From Pseudalkalibacillus hwajinpoensis (GTDB taxonomy: Bacteria > Bacillota > Bacilli > Bacillales > Guptibacillaceae): a stretch of DNA of 64,000 bases. The stretch spans positions 1,674,001 to 1,738,000 of the forward strand of contig NZ_CP156674.1 of NCBI RefSeq assembly GCF_039851965.1, written 5' to 3'. The notes under the pieces were generated by a model. That model was not told the origin of the DNA and did no database searches. It saw nothing but the letters and a program-made list of their open reading frames with translations. Position numbers and translations under genes: made by a program. Position 1 is the first letter of the stretch, and each line of letters opens with the position of its first letter. This document shows positions 50,387-58,641 of the stretch, one piece after another.

Positions 50387-51551
50387 ATGATGAAACTTCT
50401 TCTTTTCGGAAGAAACTTTTCATTGCGTGATAAACGTCTTTCTTTTCTTTTAAAATATAATTCCTGAACTTCGGATCATGGATATTCTTATAAGCACTCA
50501 TTAATGTAGAATGTCGATTATATGCATTTACCTCTCCATAACCGAACATGTTGGAAACCTTCATAATTTGATTCACAAGTTTGACGCAACGGGTATTGTC
50601 AGAAGTTAGATTATCACCATCCGAGAAGTGAAATGGGTAAATGTTGTAGCGTGCTGGAGAGTATTTCTCATCAATCAGTTCTATCGCTTTACGATATGCG
50701 GAAGAACAAATGGTTCCACCACTCTCTCCTTTTGAAAAAAAATCGTCTTCTGTGACGACTTTCGCTTCGGTATGGTGAGCAATAAACTCAATTTCAACCG
50801 TCTCATATTTGGACCTCAGAAAACGAGACATCCAGAAGAAAAAGCTTCGCGCCATGTACTTCTCCCATTTCCCCATCGACCCACTTGTATCCATCATTGC
50901 GAGAACAACAGCTTTTGATTCGCGTTTGATTTCCTCATTCCAGGTCTTAAAGCGAAGATCGTCTTGATAAATTGGAGATATACCTGGTTTTCCACTAATT
51001 GCATTCCGTTTATAGGCTGTTAGAATGGTTCGCTTCTTATCAATGTTACCCATCAAACCTGTTTTTCGGATATCATTAAACTCAACTTTTTTCTTTACGA
51101 CTTCAGCTGTTTCTTTTTCACGCAAATCTGGGAGTTCAAGTTCCTTGAAAAGAATATCTTGTAATTCAACAAGGGAAACTTCTGCTTCATAGTAATCTTC
51201 GCCTGGCTGATCGCCTGCTCCTTCACCCTTGCCAGCACCCGGCTGCTTCTCTCCAGAACCATCACGTGCTACTACGTCTCCCACCTGGCTATCGCCTTCT
51301 CCTTGCCCAACGTGTTTAGATTTATCATAGTTATAACGAATTTTATATTCATCCAGAGAGCGAATTGGTATTTTAATGACATCTCGACCGTTGGAAAGAA
51401 TAATGTTCTCTTCACTGATGAGATCCGGAAGATTGTTATGGATCGCATCCTGAACTTTTTCGGCATGGCGTTGTTGATCCTGATAGCCTTTTCGGTGGAG
51501 GGACCAATTCTCCTGAGAGACGACGAAGTTTTTGGAACTCTTGTCTTTCAT
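50385..51551 (-). CDS. yhbH: YhbH family sporulation protein (DUF444)
   Basis: A 388-residue DUF444 protein (YeaH in E. coli). A von Willebrand factor A-like metal site is seen in VLAMMDTSGSMGKWEK at about residue 215; a Gly/Glu-rich linker (GAGKGEGAGDQPGED) lies near residues 105-120. It is expressed during sporulation in B. subtilis and goes with PrkA and SpoVR in many genomes, perhaps as a target or partner of the PrkA kinase/AAA protein. AAGGAGGGG precedes the ATG. It is separated from prkA by two other genes. Confidence 0.93.
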   Translation of the reverse strand: MKDKSSKNFVVSQENWSLHRKGYQDQQRHAEKVQDAIHNNLPDLISEENIILSNGRDVIKIPIRSLDEYKIRYNYDKSKHVGQGEGDSQVGDVVARDGSGEKQPGAGKGEGAGDQPGEDYYEAEVSLVELQDILFKELELPDLREKETAEVVKKKVEFNDIRKTGLMGNIDKKRTILTAYKRNAISGKPGISPIYQDDLRFKTWNEEIKRESKAVVLAMMDTSGSMGKWEKYMARSFFFWMSRFLRSKYETVEIEFIAHHTEAKVVTEDDFFSKGESGGTICSSAYRKAIELIDEKYSPARYNIYPFHFSDGDNLTSDNTRCVKLVNQIMKVSNMFGYGEVNAYNRHSTLMSAYKNIHDPKFRNYILKEKKDVYHAMKSFFRKEEVSS

Positions 51552-51789
51552 GCCTTATTCCCCTCCTTAAAAAATAAAGTTTCTATCGGAAATTTATTCA
51601 ATGATCGATGATCGCTCATGGTGATTGTTCAAAAACAGAATTCCTAAAGTGGACATCCTATGGCAGCGTTGAATAGTATACTTTATCCTATGCAAATACA
51701 AGCGATAATTGACAATTAATTCTGACAAATAAAGCTTTTTAGTACTTAATTATGGAATCAGACAGAAGATAGACACCAAATGATCCACA

Positions 51790-51818
51790 AAAAAATAACC
51801 CCCTGGTTGGGAGTTATT
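51790..51818 (-). terminator. Intrinsic terminator of the small gene at 51814
   Basis: Minus strand AATAACTCCC-AACC-AGGGGGTTATT followed by TTTTT; it overlaps the stop codon. Upstream to yhbH (51552-51789) nothing else was recognised. Confidence 0.75.
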
Positions 51819-51981
51819 CATGTTTTTTCTTTTTCTCATGTTGAACAGGATCAGGTCTCTGTCCGTCTTTCTTTAATTGGTCATTCGTATTGAGCTCTTC
51901 CATTTCCTTGCCGAGCTCTCTCATTTCTTTCTCATCCATTGCCATCGAACTGTTTTCAGGCTTTTCTTTACGATCTGCCAC
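51814..51981 (-). CDS. Small charged protein, unknown
   Basis: A 55-residue hydrophilic protein that begins VADRKEKPENSSMAMDEK and ends with a Lys/His-rich tail. The GTG start has GAGGTGATTC upstream with good spacing and the gene ends in a proper terminator. It is too short for most ORF searches. A helical acidic middle (EMRELGKEMEELN) suggests a structured peptide. I do not recognise the family. Confidence 0.55.
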   Translation of the reverse strand: MADRKEKPENSSMAMDEKEMRELGKEMEELNTNDQLKKDGQRPDPVQHEKKKKHE

Positions 51982-52040
51982 AATGAATCACCTCATAAGT
52001 GTAGTACCCGATTCGCCTTTTCTTCAACCTAAATATAAGG

Positions 52041-52598
52041 TTATTTCTGGAATTTAAAATCAAATTCCTCTATTGGCCAATAACGGAGATTTACTTTTCC
52101 AACGACCTGATCCATCGGGACAAATCCAATGTGCCGACTATCATAGCTATGACGTCGATTATCTCCCATCAAGAATAAATATCCTTCAGGTACTTTTGTT
52201 TTTCCTGTCTTATCTTCTAGTTTAAAATTTTCCGTCAGATTACCATTAAAAATATCTTTTTGAAATCTTTCAAGATATGGCTCTTCTAATTTCTTTCCAT
52301 TAATATAGAGGACATCATTTTTATATTCAATTGTATCACCTGGAAGACCGATCACTCTTTTAATGTAATCCTCTTGTTCATTTGCATGAAAAACAACGAG
52401 GTCAAACCGATCTGGTTCAGAAACTTCATATCCGATTTTATTAATAATTAACCGATTCCCATCTTGAATCGTGGGCATCATGGACTCACCGTGAACCACA
52501 TAGTTTGTGATGAGAAATTCACGTATAACAATCGCCAGTACGACAGCTATAGAAAAAGCCTTGACCCATTCCCATAGCGGACTGCGCTCCTTATTCAT
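52041..52598 (-). CDS. sipX: Type I signal peptidase
   Basis: A 185-residue membrane protease that removes signal peptides from secreted proteins. One N-terminal helix (about 13-31) is followed by the catalytic Ser39 in VHGESMMPTI and Lys80 in DYIKRVIGLPGD; the box MGDNRRHSYDSRHIGFV is also conserved. It belongs to the Bacillus Sip type with one TM anchor. AGAGGTTT precedes the ATG. Which paralogue it corresponds to (SipS/T/U/V) is not settled; sipX is used only as a neutral name. Confidence 0.93.
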   Translation of the reverse strand: MNKERSPLWEWVKAFSIAVVLAIVIREFLITNYVVHGESMMPTIQDGNRLIINKIGYEVSEPDRFDLVVFHANEQEDYIKRVIGLPGDTIEYKNDVLYINGKKLEEPYLERFQKDIFNGNLTENFKLEDKTGKTKVPEGYLFLMGDNRRHSYDSRHIGFVPMDQVVGKVNLRYWPIEEFDFKFQK

Positions 52599-52719
52599 GT
52601 TAAACCTCTTTTCGATACGTTCTTTACGTATAATCTATCACTCATAATCGACAGGCACAAGCTTACGCGATATTGTAAGCGATTTCAATGCCCCTTTTAT
52701 ATTCCCGGCCATGCCAAAG

Positions 52720-52751
52720 TAAAAAGCATACCTCGCGAGGCATGCTTTTTA
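52720..52751 (-). terminator. Intrinsic terminator of prkA
   Basis: AAAAAGCATACCTC-GCGAGGCATGCTTTTT (slightly imperfect) after the prkA stop on the minus strand. Confidence 0.75.
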
Positions 52752-52755
52752 CATG

Positions 52756-54651
52756 TTATCGATTTAATAAACTACCGACATAACGAAGCAGTTCGTTTGC
52801 TGAAATCGAGTTATACCCATGTTCATCAATGAGACGGGCAATCACCTCGTTAATTTTCTTCAATTGATTTTCATTTGGCGTCTTAGAAGAAGTTGTGATT
52901 TTCACAACGTCTTTTAAGTCAGCAAACAGTTTTTTCTGGATGGCTTCTCTTAATCGTTCGTGTGAATTGTAATCAAATTTCTTCCCTTTCCGTGCGTAGG
53001 CTGAAATGCGAATCAGTATTTCTTCTCGGAATGCTTTTTTTGCATTTTCTGAAATACCGATCTGCTCTTCAATCGATCGCATCAGCTTATCATCCGGACT
53101 CATCTCTTCTCCAGTCAGCGGATCACGAAGCTTGTTTTTATTGCAATAGGCTTCCACATTATCGAGGTAATTGTCCATGAGCGTCTTGGCACTTTCTTCG
53201 TATGAATACACAAATGCTTTCTGAACCTCTTTCTTAGCAATTTCATCATATTCTTTTCGAGCAATCGAGATGAAGTTCATGTAGCGTTCTTTATCTTCTT
53301 TCGAAATCGATGCATGTTGATCCAGACCATCTTTTAAAGAACGAAGAACATCGAGTGCATTAATAGACGGGACTTCTTTACGAATGATTGTTGACGAGAT
53401 TCTGTTAATGACATAACGTGGGTCAATCCCGCTCATTCCTTCATCTGAATGCTCTTTCTGCAGTTCATCCACATCAACCTGGTTAAAGCCTTCAACTATT
53501 TCCCCATCATAAAGACGCATTTTTTTAACCAGATCAACACCCTGGCGATTTGTATCTTTAAGCCTTGTCAGAATTGAGAAAATAGCAGCTACCCTCAGAG
53601 CATGTGGCGCGATATGCACATCAGAAACATCACTCTCACGAATCATTTTTTCATAGATCCGTTCTTCCTGACTCACTTTTAGATTGTACGGGACAGGCAT
53701 GACAATAATTCGGGAGTGAAGTGCTTCATTCTTCTTATTCGAAATGAATGAACGATACTCCGCTTCGTTCGTATGAGCCACTACCAATTCATCAGCGGAA
53801 ATTAGCGCAAACCGCCCTGCTTTAAAGTTTCCTTCTTGCGTTAGTGACAGTAAATGCCATAGAAACTTCTCATCACACTTCAGCATTTCCTGAAACTCCA
53901 TCATTCCACGGTTCGCCTTGTTTAATTCACCGTCAAAACGGTAAGCTCTTGGGTCAGATTCTGAACCAAATTCAGCGATCGTTGAAAAATCGATGCTTCC
54001 AGTTAAATCTGCAATGTCCTGGGATTTTGGATCAGAAGGACTAAACGTTCCAATACCTGTCCTTTTATCCTCGTTAAAGAAAATACGCTCAACCATCACA
54101 TCTTCAATTCTTCCTCCGTATTCCTTCTCAAGTCGCATGACATTCAGCGGTGAAAGACTTCCTTCAATCCGGATACCATATTCATTATGGAATTCATCTC
54201 TTAAATGGTGTGGAATCAGATGAAGCGGATCCTCATGCATCGGACAACCTTTAATCGCATAGACGGCTCCGGAATCTTGGTGAGAATATTTCTCCAGACC
54301 CCTTTTCAAAACAGTCACAAGCGTGGATTTCCCTCCACTAACAGGACCCATTAACAACAGGATTCGTTTTCGAACGTCTAAGCGTTTTGCCGCTGGATGA
54401 AAATACTCTTCTACCAATCGTTCAATCGCTTCTTCGAGACCATATAACTCTTCAGAAAAAAAGGAGTAGCTTTTCTTGCCTTCTATTTCCTGGATCCCAG
54501 CATCTTTAATCATATTATAAACACGTGAATGAGCTGACTGCGCTACTTCAGGTCGTTCGCGAATAATTTCTAAATACTCACCGAAGGTCCCTTCCCACTT
54601 CAGCCGCCTTTCCTCGTCTCGATGCTGCTGGATTTTACGTAAGATATCCAT
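52756..54651 (-). CDS. prkA: PrkA serine protein kinase / AAA+ ATPase
   Basis: A 631-residue protein, the same length as B. subtilis PrkA. Residues 1-370 hold the AAA+ core with Walker A MGPVSGGKST (101-110); the C-terminal part resembles the PrkA kinase region. PrkA is a sporulation-linked protein expressed under sigmaE that influences late gene expression; it has been described both as a serine kinase and as an AAA protease. GAGGGGGCTCG precedes the ATG at 54651; the longer frame to 54678 is not supported. Found with YhbH and SpoVR in many bacteria, and here too. Confidence 0.94.
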   Translation of the reverse strand: MDILRKIQQHRDEERRLKWEGTFGEYLEIIRERPEVAQSAHSRVYNMIKDAGIQEIEGKKSYSFFSEELYGLEEAIERLVEEYFHPAAKRLDVRKRILLLMGPVSGGKSTLVTVLKRGLEKYSHQDSGAVYAIKGCPMHEDPLHLIPHHLRDEFHNEYGIRIEGSLSPLNVMRLEKEYGGRIEDVMVERIFFNEDKRTGIGTFSPSDPKSQDIADLTGSIDFSTIAEFGSESDPRAYRFDGELNKANRGMMEFQEMLKCDEKFLWHLLSLTQEGNFKAGRFALISADELVVAHTNEAEYRSFISNKKNEALHSRIIVMPVPYNLKVSQEERIYEKMIRESDVSDVHIAPHALRVAAIFSILTRLKDTNRQGVDLVKKMRLYDGEIVEGFNQVDVDELQKEHSDEGMSGIDPRYVINRISSTIIRKEVPSINALDVLRSLKDGLDQHASISKEDKERYMNFISIARKEYDEIAKKEVQKAFVYSYEESAKTLMDNYLDNVEAYCNKNKLRDPLTGEEMSPDDKLMRSIEEQIGISENAKKAFREEILIRISAYARKGKKFDYNSHERLREAIQKKLFADLKDVVKITTSSKTPNENQLKKINEVIARLIDEHGYNSISANELLRYVGSLLNR

Positions 54652-54814
54652 TACGAGCCCCCTCCAAGTTTGATTCATCGGATTTAATACATGTTATGCG
54701 GGGATGTCCTATAACATTCGGCTTTCTTTTCACCTGAATCTCTTGACAATAACATGCTAAGCTACAACCATTTCTTCAGATAAACAGGCTTCAAAACTTT
54801 CTAATTGAGAGAAC

Positions 54815-54842
54815 AAAAAAAGAACCGGCAGAGCCGGTTCTC
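54815..54842 (-). terminator. Intrinsic terminator
   Basis: AGAACCGGC-AGA-GCCGGTTCT with a T-run on the minus strand, serving the monooxygenase gene whose stop is at 54847. Confidence 0.8.
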
Positions 54843-54846
54843 ATTC

Positions 54847-55152
54847 TTACGTATGATACACTACTGTAAATTCACTTAATTCGTTTCCAGATGCTGGGGA
54901 CTTCTCTTTTGACTCCCGCTTCTCCTGATGTGCTTTCTTGAAAGAATCTGAATGCACCCAATTCTGGTAAGCTTCTTCATTCTCCCACTTCGTAAAGACA
55001 ATGAGTTTACCATTCTCAGCCGATTGTTCCAGAAACATAAATTCTATACACCCTTCTACATTCTTCATACTCTCAGCACTTTTTCCAAAACGCTGCTTCA
55101 TCATGTCTTTCGCTTCATCAGGAACTTTTAATTCGTTCATTACAACATACAT
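54847..55152 (-). CDS. Antibiotic biosynthesis monooxygenase (ABM) / heme-degrading enzyme family
   Basis: A 101-residue dimeric alpha-beta barrel protein. The ABM core is seen in MYVVMNELKV, then the helix AKDMMKQRFGKSAESMKNVEG, and FTKWENEEAYQNWVHSDSFKKAHQ, as in the IsdG/HmoA heme-degrading group. A heme-degrading role is plausible given the small size and NW-S motif pattern, but the quinone monooxygenase group is also possible. AGGAGG precedes the ATG. Single-gene unit. Confidence 0.82.
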   Translation of the reverse strand: MYVVMNELKVPDEAKDMMKQRFGKSAESMKNVEGCIEFMFLEQSAENGKLIVFTKWENEEAYQNWVHSDSFKKAHQEKRESKEKSPASGNELSEFTVVYHT

Positions 55153-55324
55153 ACGTAAATCCTCCTTTATGTTTCTCCCTTTATCCTATCGGATTCCGGA
55201 GTATTTTTCCAATTCAACCTACCTGATTCACCATGAATTACCCTCAAAACATTCACACCTCCCCTTACATGGTTTATAATGAGAGATAGATTTGGACACA
55301 ATTTTACCTGAGGAGGATGAGACC

Positions 55325-55429
55325 ATGAGTTTCCTGGGTATTTTAGTAGTAATTCTAGCTTTTCTTGCAGCCATCTTTACAGCTGGATACAACGACCGAC
55401 CAACCAAAACCAAAAAAGGCAGTCGATAA
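55325..55429 (+). CDS. Small single-TM protein, unknown
   Basis: A 34-residue protein: MSFLGILVVILAFLAAIFTAG, one membrane helix, then a short basic tail YNDRPTKTKKGSR. GAGGAGGATGAG is ideally spaced before the ATG and the coding frame stops just before the repeat. It is below the usual ORF size cutoff. A conserved micro-protein is likely from the strong ribosome binding site, but function is unknown. Confidence 0.55.
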   Translation: MSFLGILVVILAFLAAIFTAGYNDRPTKTKKGSR

Positions 55430-55626
55430 ACAAGAAAAGCAGAAGTGACAGAGGGTCTGGCCACTGCAGCTAGACAAGAAAAGCGGAAGCCCTCGATTAG
55501 ACCCGTCAGGCACTGGAGGCAATCAATTTGAACACGGTTTCTGTGTTCAGAGTGATTGCTGAAGTGACCGAGGGGGCCTGAGGGCTAAAGCTAGACAAGA
55601 AAAGCGGAAGCTGCCGGTTAGACTCA
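55430..55626. repeat. Second cluster of the GAAAAGCGGAAG-type structured repeat
   Basis: One full unit (about 55475-55596) is flanked by a partial copy at 55432-55474 and another at 55595-55626. Each opens CAAGAAAAGCRGAAG; the full unit has CCCGTCAGGCACTGG and GAACACGGTTTCTGTGTTC hairpin arms and ends GCTAGA. Parts GTCTGGCCACTGCAGCT match unit 2 of the 35345-35715 cluster. Non-coding. Confidence 0.7.
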
Positions 55627-55639
55627 CAATTTCAAACAA

Positions 55640-55683
55640 AAAAAGAACGATCCCCTTACTTTACAGGGAGATCGTTCTTTTTT
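55640..55683. terminator. Intrinsic terminator of trmL
   Basis: AAAAGAACGATC-loop-GATCGTTCTTTTTT, with T-runs on both strands; the minus-strand direction ends the trmL transcript. Confidence 0.85.
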
Positions 55684-56155
55684 ATTCCATACCAGGATAA
55701 CTTTGCTGTCTGAGCGCTTCATATACCATGATCGCTGCTGTGTTTGAAAGGTTCAGCGCACGTACATGCTCCGTCATAGGAAGACGCAAGCAACGTTCCT
55801 TATTATTCTGGATTAACTCATCTGGCAATCCATTTGTTTCTCTCCCGAAAACAAAATATGTGTTTTTGTTTTCGTCCGAGTAATCAAAATCAGTATGCGT
55901 ATTGGTACCATATTTCGTAATATAGTAATACTCCCCATCCCGATTTTTCTCGAAGAAATCGTCAAGGGAATCATAATAGTGAACATCAGCATACTGCCAG
56001 TAATCAAGTCCCGCACGCTTGAGCATTTTGTCATCTGTAGAAAAGCCAAGTGGACGAATTAAATGAAGGCTGGTATTCGTCGCCGCACACGTACGAGCAA
56101 TATTTCCCGTATTAGCTGGTATTTCAGGTTGAAAAAGGACGATATTTAAAGACAT
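55682..56155 (-). CDS. trmL: tRNA (cytidine/uridine(34)-2'-O)-methyltransferase TrmL
   Basis: A 157-residue SPOUT methyltransferase (formerly CspR) modifying the wobble base of tRNA-Leu (CAA and UAA anticodons, both present at the right end). It has the start IVLFQPEIPANTGNIARTC and the knot motifs FGRETNGLP and RALNLSNTAAIMVYEALRQ. GGAGGTGA is well spaced for the ATG at 56155; an earlier start at 56161 is less likely. Confidence 0.94.
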   Translation of the reverse strand: MSLNIVLFQPEIPANTGNIARTCAATNTSLHLIRPLGFSTDDKMLKRAGLDYWQYADVHYYDSLDDFFEKNRDGEYYYITKYGTNTHTDFDYSDENKNTYFVFGRETNGLPDELIQNNKERCLRLPMTEHVRALNLSNTAAIMVYEALRQQSYPGME

Positions 56156-56219
56156 AATCATTCACCTCCGCTTCAAAACACATCTATTATAGCATGTTTT
56201 GTTAGCGAAGATAGAATCG

Positions 56220-57110
56220 CTAATCTTCAATATGAAAAAACTTATACTTTATTTCAGGGGTCCATGCTGTTGAGTCTTCATAAGCCCAGTAACGCATGCG
56301 ACTGTTTGTAGTATGCGCATTTACAAGTGGCTGTCCTTTCTCATCATGATCCACTACAACTGTCGTATGCTGCCAGTGGCCATCCCCATCAAAGTCATAA
56401 CAAATGACATCACCGGGAACCAGATCATCAGCATGTGACACTTCAAGTGCTCGAAGACCGTTCTTAGAACCACTTAAGTACCAGCGGAGCGCATGTGCAA
56501 CTGACCAGGAATAACTCCAATTATTGCCCTGTGCCCACCATCCCTTTGTTCGATCAGGATACCCCCGCATTGGCGCCTTTCCAGCGTGCAAACATTGAGA
56601 AATGTAATTCGTACAATCGACATCAAATGCATGATAAGCAGGATTGTAATCATCCCACCAGCGTTCCGCATATTTCACTGCAGAAAGGCGGTCATAATAG
56701 GAGCCTTTCAAGCGATTATCGTTAATAATGCCTTCACTTATCTCTACTTGATTTGCTTTCCCCTCCACCTCGATCGACCGATCAAGAATAAGTTCTCCAT
56801 CCTTCACTTTTGCTAACCTTTTTTCTACCCGTTCTTCTTGATAGATTTTCTTACCCTGCTTTATGAGATAGTGATGGTGAAGAACATAATCGTAGAACTG
56901 CGTACTTACAAGGTCTTTTTTTCCAAGAAGTATCCCTCTGTGTTTTATCCGAAGCACAGTGGCCTCTCTTGTGAAACATTGCTTTATATATCGGTTTGCA
57001 GCCTCTTCTTCTTGCGCTGGTCGTAATCCTACTCTAAAATGTCCCGTACAATTCATTAAACGATTCGCTTCTTCCTCCCAAAAGGGCTTAAGCTGTTCTC
57101 CCCACCCCAT
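56220..57110 (-). CDS. Putative amidase domain protein
   Basis: A 296-residue protein with a putative amidase (PF12671-type, NlpC/P60-related) domain in its second half: DCTNYISQCLHAG with likely nucleophile Cys166, followed by GDVICYDFDGDGHWQHTTVVVDH carrying the His, and ending in VNAHTTNSRMRYWAYED. The first 130 residues have no signal peptide. In Bacillus such proteins may act in cortex or wall hydrolysis during sporulation, but the substrate is not known. GGGGGGAC precedes the ATG. Confidence 0.8.
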   Translation of the reverse strand: MGWGEQLKPFWEEEANRLMNCTGHFRVGLRPAQEEEAANRYIKQCFTREATVLRIKHRGILLGKKDLVSTQFYDYVLHHHYLIKQGKKIYQEERVEKRLAKVKDGELILDRSIEVEGKANQVEISEGIINDNRLKGSYYDRLSAVKYAERWWDDYNPAYHAFDVDCTNYISQCLHAGKAPMRGYPDRTKGWWAQGNNWSYSWSVAHALRWYLSGSKNGLRALEVSHADDLVPGDVICYDFDGDGHWQHTTVVVDHDEKGQPLVNAHTTNSRMRYWAYEDSTAWTPEIKYKFFHIED

Positions 57111-57207
57111 TTTCGTCCCCCCTCATCGCACTTTATGTGAGGGGATACAAACACATGACTCAGAATTATCCAAATTTGAGTAGTTATGAATTTAAACTGG
57201 TAAATTG

Positions 57208-57840
57208 CTATGAATGGTTGACTACTGGTTCTGAGGAAGAAGAATGGTTTATTTTTTTTATCAGTTTATCAAACCACCCAACTAAGAAACCAAGGAGAAG
57301 CACTTCTACAAATGTCCCTGCTCCAATTGGACCATTCAAAATAAACGCAAATACAAATGCAAGAGCTTCGGTTAAGGTTTTCGTGATACCAATACTCCAG
57401 CCAGTTTGTTCCGTTAGAGCAAGCATTAATTCATCATTGGGAATAGAAGCGAGAGAAGCATGTAAGTAAACTGCAATGCCAAGCCCCATAATAATAATCC
57501 CAACCATGAATAGGATCCACCTGGGAACGATTCCATCCACTTCAATAAATGAAAGTATTTTTAAATTTAAAAGGTCTACGAACAGGCCAAGTAGAACAAT
57601 TGGTATAAAACCTGCCAGGTTTGGCTTTCTCATCATTATCAAACTGTTAATAAAAATTAAAACTCCGCCTACAATAAAAACCCATGATCCAACGGTAAAG
57701 CCAATCTGGTCAGAAAGGGCAACATAAAGAGCATCCCATGGAGCGATGCCTACATCTGCATTGATTAACAATACAACCCCGAGAGCCAGTGTAAATAATC
57801 CACCAACATAAATAAGACTTCTGGAAACAAAGCTGTTCAT
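57208..57840 (-). CDS. YczE/YitT-type membrane protein
   Basis: A 210-residue membrane protein with six predicted helices. INADVGIAPWDALYVALSDQIGFTVGSWVFIVGG is the family hallmark of YczE/YyaS/YitT proteins; a second half-repeat contains ASIPNDELMLALTEQTGWSIGITKTLTEA. Function unknown. AAGGAGTG precedes the ATG at 57840; the frame extends to 57885 without a site. Single-gene unit. Confidence 0.83.
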   Translation of the reverse strand: MNSFVSRSLIYVGGLFTLALGVVLLINADVGIAPWDALYVALSDQIGFTVGSWVFIVGGVLIFINSLIMMRKPNLAGFIPIVLLGLFVDLLNLKILSFIEVDGIVPRWILFMVGIIIMGLGIAVYLHASLASIPNDELMLALTEQTGWSIGITKTLTEALAFVFAFILNGPIGAGTFVEVLLLGFLVGWFDKLIKKINHSSSSEPVVNHS

Positions 57841-57988
57841 TTTTTCACTCCTTAGATGCAAACGATCATTGTACCTCGTATACAAATTTCTATATTTTAA
57901 GTCACAAAGGTTATTTTACAAGAAACTCGAGGTTTTTTATAGGATTTACTCCTATTTGTTCCTTTGATCAGGTGTGCATAACTAGATA

Positions 57989-58032
57989 AAAAAGCCTGCG
58001 CACTTCTAAATTTCCGAAGTACGCAGGCTTTA
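57989..58032. terminator. Intrinsic terminator of ogt
   Basis: AAAGCCTGCG-loop-CGCAGGCTTT with an internal CTTC/GAAG pairing; the minus side ends ogt. Confidence 0.8.
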
Positions 58033-58038
58033 CTTTCC

Positions 58039-58575
58039 TTACGGGAGAGCGGCATGCATGGTATGCTGCTGTTCTAGGGACAATAAATATTCTTTCTTAT
58101 CAACGCCTCCACCATAACCAACTAGTGCCCCATTGCTTCCAATTACTCGGTGGCAGGGAACTATGATTGGAAGAGGATTGCGGTTATTAGCTGAACCAAT
58201 CGCACGAACCGCTTTTGGAGCTGCAATGGCGACAGCTACGTCTCTATAAGATCTGGTTTCACCATATGGGATTTCTGATAGGCTTTGCCATACTTTTTTC
58301 TGAAAAACAGTACCACTCATATCGAGATTAAGATCAAAAAAATTTCTTTTTTTGTTAAAATATTCTTCAAGCTGAATCACGATTGGTTCAATGGCTTCAG
58401 GATTAAAAACAAGGTCTGCTTTTACAAGATGCTTTTTGTACCAGGTATCAGCAGCAGGCAGCACATTCTCCGCAAAACCAAAATCAATCCTACTAACACC
58501 TCGAGAACTAGTAAAAACAGTTATGGCGCCGATCGGTGATTGTAACTCCCCATAATTAATCACTTGTTTCTCCAT
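58039..58575 (-). CDS. ogt: Methylated-DNA--protein-cysteine methyltransferase
   Basis: A 178-residue DNA repair protein that removes methyl groups from O6-methylguanine in a one-time reaction. The active-site IVPCHRVIG carries acceptor Cys141; the recognition helix is FQKKVWQSLSEIPYGETRSYRDVA, and the Asn hinge NRNPLP is present. The first 85 residues form the usual N-terminal domain. AAGGGATAAC lies before the ATG. The B. subtilis counterpart by length is AdaB/Ogt. Single-gene unit. Confidence 0.93.
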   Translation of the reverse strand: MEKQVINYGELQSPIGAITVFTSSRGVSRIDFGFAENVLPAADTWYKKHLVKADLVFNPEAIEPIVIQLEEYFNKKRNFFDLNLDMSGTVFQKKVWQSLSEIPYGETRSYRDVAVAIAAPKAVRAIGSANNRNPLPIIVPCHRVIGSNGALVGYGGGVDKKEYLLSLEQQHTMHAALP

Positions 58576-58641
58576 GTTATCCCTTCTTTATTGTACATTT
58601 TTCACCATCTTACAACGGATACTAACCTTTGACCATCCGCA

